Shown in pieces: positions 57,883 through 64,000 of a DNA stretch of 64,000 nucleotides. Below the pieces are notes generated by a model that worked only from the letters and a program-made list of their open reading frames with translations, was not told the origin of the DNA and did no database searches. The translations under genes and the position numbers were made by a program. Positions within the stretch are counted from its first letter, which is position 1, and each line of letters begins with the position of its first letter. Location of the stretch: assembly GCA_001599915.1 (NCBI GenBank), contig BCIG01000009.1, positions 372,001 to 436,000 on the forward strand, written 5' to 3'. The stretch comes from Symbiotaphrina buchneri. Lineage: Eukaryota > Ascomycota > Symbiotaphrinales > Symbiotaphrinaceae.

Positions 57883-58995
57883 ATGCCGGCGGCCAGGTTG
57901 CGGGCTGTGCGCTCTTTCATCTCGCGGCTGCCTCTATTCACCCGGGTCGTCCTTCTCCTGATTCTTCTGCTGTGGATCTTGAGCCAGCAATCCGCTTGGG
58001 ATGTCATAAGATGGGGGTCGTTGATACCCGATCAAGTTGGCATCCAGACACGTGAGAGACGACCGTTGCAATCCCATGCTGCGTATTCTCGGTGACTGAT
58101 TATTCCGGGATGAGCAGTATATCGATTGAACACCTTCCCTCTGGTCCATACCAACATCATTCATACTTTTGTGAATGCGTTTGCTTTGACACCCCTGCTT
58201 GAACGATTTGAAAAGGAGCATGGCACTCTGTTATCTGCAGCTCTTTTTCTCGGACGTTAGTTGGCTTCGTGTTCTCACTATCTGGTACTCAGTCCCTGAC
58301 TGTATTCACAGCGCTTTCCACGATGCCTGCTGCTTTTTACATCATAATTGAACGGATAATCTGGAGAGGAAATACAGCTATCACGGGTTCCAGGCATGTA
58401 CAAAACCTTTCATTTTCCTCTTGCGTATCCGATGTCGGAATTGAGATGAATTACCATGACTAATGGGACGTGGGTGCAGTGTCTGGATATTTCTACTCCT
58501 CGCCTTCGAGGCTGTAAAGATGTACAAACTGAACCCTCACTTTCAGTGAGTCTTGAAAAGCCGCGGCTCTGGGTGGTCCTAATCCGTTACTAGACTTGGA
58601 CCTTACAGGATCCCTACCTGGACTACACCGCTGATCACGTCATTGTTCGTGGCCTTTTTGTTGCCCAGTTCTAGCCTGCTGGGACATCTCTGCGGTATAT
58701 CCGTTGGATATTTGTGTGAGTATTATGATGATGTAATGCCACCCCCAAACTTACTGAATCCTGCGTCATAGATGGGCTAGGGTATCTCAAGATCCTCGCA
58801 CCACCGGAGAAGGCCCTGCGGTGGGTGGAAGACAAATTTGGGCTGCTCGCCCGACTGCCACATTATGTGTCTGTGGACCAGAAGACTTTTGGGAGATACG
58901 GCATCATAGCTTCATCTACGCCCACAGTAACTCCGAGCGCGCAGAGCGGGGTACCCTTAACGTACACTGCGTCCACGCAGCGATTGGGGCCATGA
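57883..58995 (+). CDS. RBD2: Rhomboid-family intramembrane serine protease, RBD2 type
   Basis: Golgi/endosomal polytopic protein. The start MPAARLRAVRSFISRLPLFT leads into a first membrane segment RVVLLLILLLWILS and SAWDVIRWGSLIPDQVGIQT. A ~60-nt intron joins LYRLNTFPLVHTNIIHTFVN and ALTPLLERFEKEHGTL. Next exons read PLSTMPAAFYIIIERIIW, TAITGS(S)VWIFLLLAFEAV with the candidate catalytic serine region, and SSLLGHLCGISVGYLYGLGY with the candidate catalytic histidine. The tail is cytosolic: ILAPPEKALRWVEDKFGLLA and RLPHYVSVDQKTFGRYGII, ending TASTQRLGP at 58995. Five or so introns. An upstream in-frame GTG/ATG region (57748 on) looks like leader sequence. Size (~270 residues) and tail match fungal Rbd2. 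Confidence 0.92.
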
Positions 58996-59804
58996 CAGGA
59001 CAGAAGGGCGCAGAGGAACACCCACCGCCCAGACCGGGCAACATTTATGCCGCTTCACGATAGGGTAGAATGTTCGAAGGACACGTACAGGCTCCAAGAT
59101 CACCCATTGTGAGAGAGTGCGGATGTCCTTTTTAGATTGTTCCCTGGATGGTGATGGACTCTGCAGCACGAGTCTCTTGAGGTTGTGGAATACGTACCGC
59201 GAAGGAAGGGTTCAGATTCAGATCGGGGCGTCGATGGGCTTGCAGGCGTGGTCGAGCTCTACTTTTCCTCCCAACGATGAACAGGGGTCCAGAATAAGGG
59301 AACTGTTTGTTTTGTTGTCATTGTCCACGACAGTATGAGAAAGGGAGACATCCCAGAAGTTCACTTAGTTTGAACGTCAACAAATACGTCCACAAATACG
59401 TTCAATCAGTCCATGACCAGAGGCTCTGCATCATGCTTTGTAAAATCGGACACAATACAGAACGTAGTACTTTCTCCCATATTTGTTTTGTTGTATGAAG
59501 ACCGAAGTAAAGTCCCGTTCTCGTATTTAATTTCCGCCTAAATAGGAAATGGCCAACGGATGCTTCGCTTGACCACCACCAGCTCAGGTTCCTGGCAACG
59601 GTCAACGACCACTCTACCGTACAAGATCTTCTAGGGACCAGTGCACCTTCCCTCCCTGGAGACTTTAGACACCATCTCCTGCAAGGAGGTCTCAATTGAC
59701 CTTCTCACTTCCCCGAGGCTTCAAAAAAGAGTAACCTGAACTCGGCAATGCTCTGCTCCCCGCCCTGCTGCTAGTCAAGCTCACATCCTCACAACATCAA
59801 GGTG
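58996..59804. other. Intergenic RBD2 / GAA1
   Basis: 809 bp between two genes on the same strand: RBD2 3' UTR and GAA1 promoter. No supported coding region or RNA gene. Confidence 0.5.
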
Positions 59805-61887
59805 ATGGTCCTGCTCTGTATGTGTCCAGAGCCCTCCAATAGCTAGTTGTGTACTGACGATGGCCCTTGCAAGCACCAGCATTGCTTACATTATGGCGAG
59901 ATCCTCGGCTTCTGAAGCTACCGCCTTATGTATCCGCCTTTTGCACCCTCATTGGGATCGCGTGGCTCCTACTCCTGCCTCTAGATGACTACTCGCGCCG
60001 GACCTACATTTCAGAGAATGCTCTCCTGCCAGGCCAGGTACATACATATTTCGGAGGCTCTGAAGAGAATGTTTTCCGAGCTTACAGGCATGAAGTGGAA
60101 GCTCTGCGCAGCAACAGCACAGAGGAGTATTTCTCCCTAGCCCGCTCCGGTAACAGTCCAACGAGCTAATCAAGCCGGATAATCCAGGGTTGCAACACAA
60201 GTGGGGAATATATTCACATCCTTTGGACTTAAAGCTGGCCAACAACGTTATGAATATATGTCTGCTGGACAAAACATCGCTGGACACAACGTTTATTCAA
60301 TTTTGCATGCGCCGCGGGGCGATGCCACTGAGGCCCTAGTCCTGCTCGCATCTTGGACGAACATGGAAGGCGAGCTTAATGAAGGAGGAGTTGCTTTGCT
60401 TCTGACCATCGCACGGTATTTTAAACGTTGGACATGTCCCTCCTGGGCGATACTCGAGCTTGCATTGACGGATAGCTAGGATGGTCTCTCTGGTCCAAAG
60501 ATATTATTTTCCTGGTGCCTTCCGACAGCAAAGCTGGACCAAAGGCCTGGATTGATGCTTATCACGACGTCCACATCTCTCCAGCTGTCCAACCGCTGCC
60601 TTTGCGCAGCGGGGCACTACAGGGAGCTGTCGCCATCGACTTACCCTTCAGTCACCGTTTTGGCTCGATCCACGTGGTCTACGATGGAGTAAATGGCCAA
60701 CTACCGAACTTGGATCTTATTAACACCGCTGTCGCAATTGCTGGCGGCCAGATGAATATTGGTGTAACGCTACAGCAGATGTGGAAGCACGATGATGGAT
60801 ATGCGGATCGACTGAAGACGATCCTCCGAGGAATGGTCAAACAGGGTCTCGGGCTCGCGTCTGGTCCACACAGTAGCTTCATACCGTATCATGTTGATGC
60901 AATCACGCTGCAGGCCGTTGGAGAAGGCTGGCATGACGAGATGGCGATGGGCAGGACCATTGAAAGCGTTTTCCGGAGCCTCAACAATCTCTTGGAACAT
61001 CTTCATCAGAGCTTCTTTTTCTACCTTCTGATGCAGGCGAACCGTTTTGTCAGCATCGGGACATATCTTCCTAGCGCAATGCTCGTTGCAGTCAATTTCA
61101 CGATAATGGCCATCGCATTATGGATCGAGAGCGGCAGATTACCGGCTCCGACGGTTGCTTCAACCGCTGCGGCAACAGCACAAACCAATGCCGGAGCAAT
61201 CAAACTGACCAAGAGTCATCATGATGTGGCTGTCGGTCCCGGAAATGCATCTGCTGTGGCGGAAAGAAAGCTTTTTAAACCCCTCATTTTCGTGATTGTC
61301 ACGCATTTCCTAGGGCTGATACCGCTGTATCTTTTCAATCATTGCCCTCAAAAGGCAAGCCATCCTCTAACGTCCCTGTCTGACCTAGCAATCATTGACG
61401 TGAGCCACAGACACTTGTACCGGTATTGTTTGTCTTTTCTGGAATCAATATGGTACTACCTTACGCTATGAGTAAGGGGTTCGCCTACTATCTCTCACCA
61501 ACCAGACAGGAATATACCCTGATCAAATCGATCTCCCTCCTCCTGTTGGGAATGTTTCTTTCTGCATTGGCAACAATCAACTTCTCGCTCTCCATAATGG
61601 TGGGTGTTATCTGCAGTCCTTTCTCGTTTGTGCGGCGGACCGAGGGGAAACGCCCTATTGCCATAGTGGCATCCGTCGGTCTTCAAATTCTAGCGCCTAC
61701 AACGATCCTACTCTGCTCCAGTCGTTATTGGGGTCTTAGTCTTCAAGATGTACTACTAGAAGCGGCGTTTGGTTGGAACGTGTGGGGTGTGTGGACTCAG
61801 GTCGTTGTTTGGTGCGTCTGGTGGCCTGCCTGGTTGACGACAGAGGTCTTGGTGGCATCCTCCCTGCACGTCTGGACGGAAAGATAG
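59805..61887 (+). CDS. GAA1: GAA1, GPI transamidase subunit
   Basis: ER membrane subunit of the complex that attaches GPI anchors to proteins; related to M28-type peptidases. A 13-nt first exon (ATG at 59805, MVLLS) is followed by a GTATGT intron with a TACTGAC branch site and CAAG acceptor at about 59870. This gives MVLLSPALLTLWRDPRLLKL and PPYVSAFCTLIGIAWLLLLP, a membrane segment. Then come SRRTYISENALLPGQVHTYF, AGQNIAGHNVYSILHAPRGD and, after another intron, FKRWSLWSKDIIFLVPSDSK. The lumenal domain continues to GWHDEMAMGRTIESVFRSLN, then several C-terminal membrane segments and FGWNVWGVWTQVVVWCVWWP, ending HVWTER. A nearby ATG at 59860 is out of frame. One intron near 61.4 kb is not resolved exactly. 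Confidence 0.93.
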
Positions 61888-62299
61888 ACATCGAGCTTTA
61901 CTGCAAGAGCGTCCGTTCAAAAGAAAGCACAGTTGCGTTACGGTCCGCTCACGGGTCGTTCTAGTGACGTCTATCCGCCGTTTCAACTCTTGCATACATC
62001 GCACCGTTCATACCGTTGGAGTGGAAGGGCTATGTTGAATTGATTGAACACCATACTGCACTGGGACGCTTCGTAGATGGGCTAGGAGGGCTAGATATCG
62101 CAAGCTATGGAGTCTGACCGCTGGGATTGAACATGTAGGGGAGCAGACGGGAAGCGGAGGCAATATTGTATTCTGAGTATCGCGGAGGGTTATCATAGCT
62201 AAATACAACCCGGAAAGTCCCACACCATGTCGGGGTCCGCGAACCCTTCACTGCACAACATCCACCTCCCTCCCAGTGGGGAGTCATGGAGAGACCGAC
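61888..62299. other. Convergent spacer GAA1 / UBI3
   Basis: 412 bp holding both 3' UTRs. Nothing else is recognised. Confidence 0.5.

Positions 62300-64000
<1,701 letters not shown>

Noticed and set aside
59860-59960. ATG at 59860 as the GAA1 start
   Set aside because: It is in the wrong frame for the conserved GAA1 sequence. The 13-nt first exon at 59805 gives the right frame with good splice sites.

Overview
The window is nuclear DNA of a filamentous ascomycete (Pezizomycotina). Eurotiomycetes is my best guess, from protein wording and gene style, not from a marker gene. Support comes from dense genes with many 45-80 nt introns (GTATGT/GTAAGT donors, CTAAC/CTGAC branch sites), an AT-rich repeat island with RIP-like transitions, and typical ascomycete proteins. 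There are 19 protein genes with good support, all housekeeping. I see no secondary-metabolite cluster and no nuclear tRNA or rRNA gene.

Layout. 1-24.6 kb: SMC6 (-, runs off the left edge), cystathionine gamma-synthase (-), UTP22 (+), POM152 (-), a conserved gene of unknown function (+), an FBXO21-like F-box/YccV protein (-), an SPX-RING protein with a possible CaaX end (-) and JJJ1 (+). 24.8-28.5 kb: the SQS1 splicing factor (-). Its first exon is cut off from the rest by about 1.1 kb of mitochondrial DNA (cytochrome b, tRNA-Cys) around a 265-base assembly gap; this is probably a scaffolding error, otherwise a recent NUMT. 30.6-38.9 kb: ATG4 (+), a divergent H2B/H2A pair, an NDUFB9-type complex I LYR subunit (-) and KGD2 (+).

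38.9-48.5 kb is a repeat island. It holds strongly AT-rich DNA with overlapping copies of a repeat with inverted ends, one of which was split by a Ty1/copia LTR retrotransposon (43014-48278). The retrotransposon is a fossil with a handful of coding breaks and an assembly gap.

48.5-64 kb: BUD20 (-), mitochondrial aconitase (+), rhomboid RBD2 (+), GAA1 (+) and the ubiquitin-eS31 fusion UBI3 (-). The most unusual object is in aconitase. A 1.9-kb spliceosomal intron, lying exactly between the two neighbouring [4Fe-4S] cysteine codons, carries a degraded gene for a GIY-YIG nuclease fused to three C2H2 zinc fingers. A 16-17 bp minisatellite lies just upstream of it, and a 10-bp direct repeat flanks the insert. 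It looks like a selfish, homing-endonuclease-like insertion in a conserved housekeeping gene.

Functional themes are ribosome biogenesis (UTP22, JJJ1, BUD20, UBI3, possibly SQS1), chromosome and nuclear-envelope maintenance (SMC6, POM152, H2A/H2B), mitochondrial energy metabolism (aconitase, KGD2, NDUFB9) and protein turnover or membrane proteins (ATG4, F-box, SPX-RING, RBD2, GAA1). Neighbours are mostly divergent or convergent, as is usual in fungi, and there is no operon-like arrangement. Many intergenic regions carry clusters of GGTACC and (CCTTA)n sequence. Gene boundaries below are outer start-to-stop positions of spliced genes; most were fixed by reading splice sites by eye.
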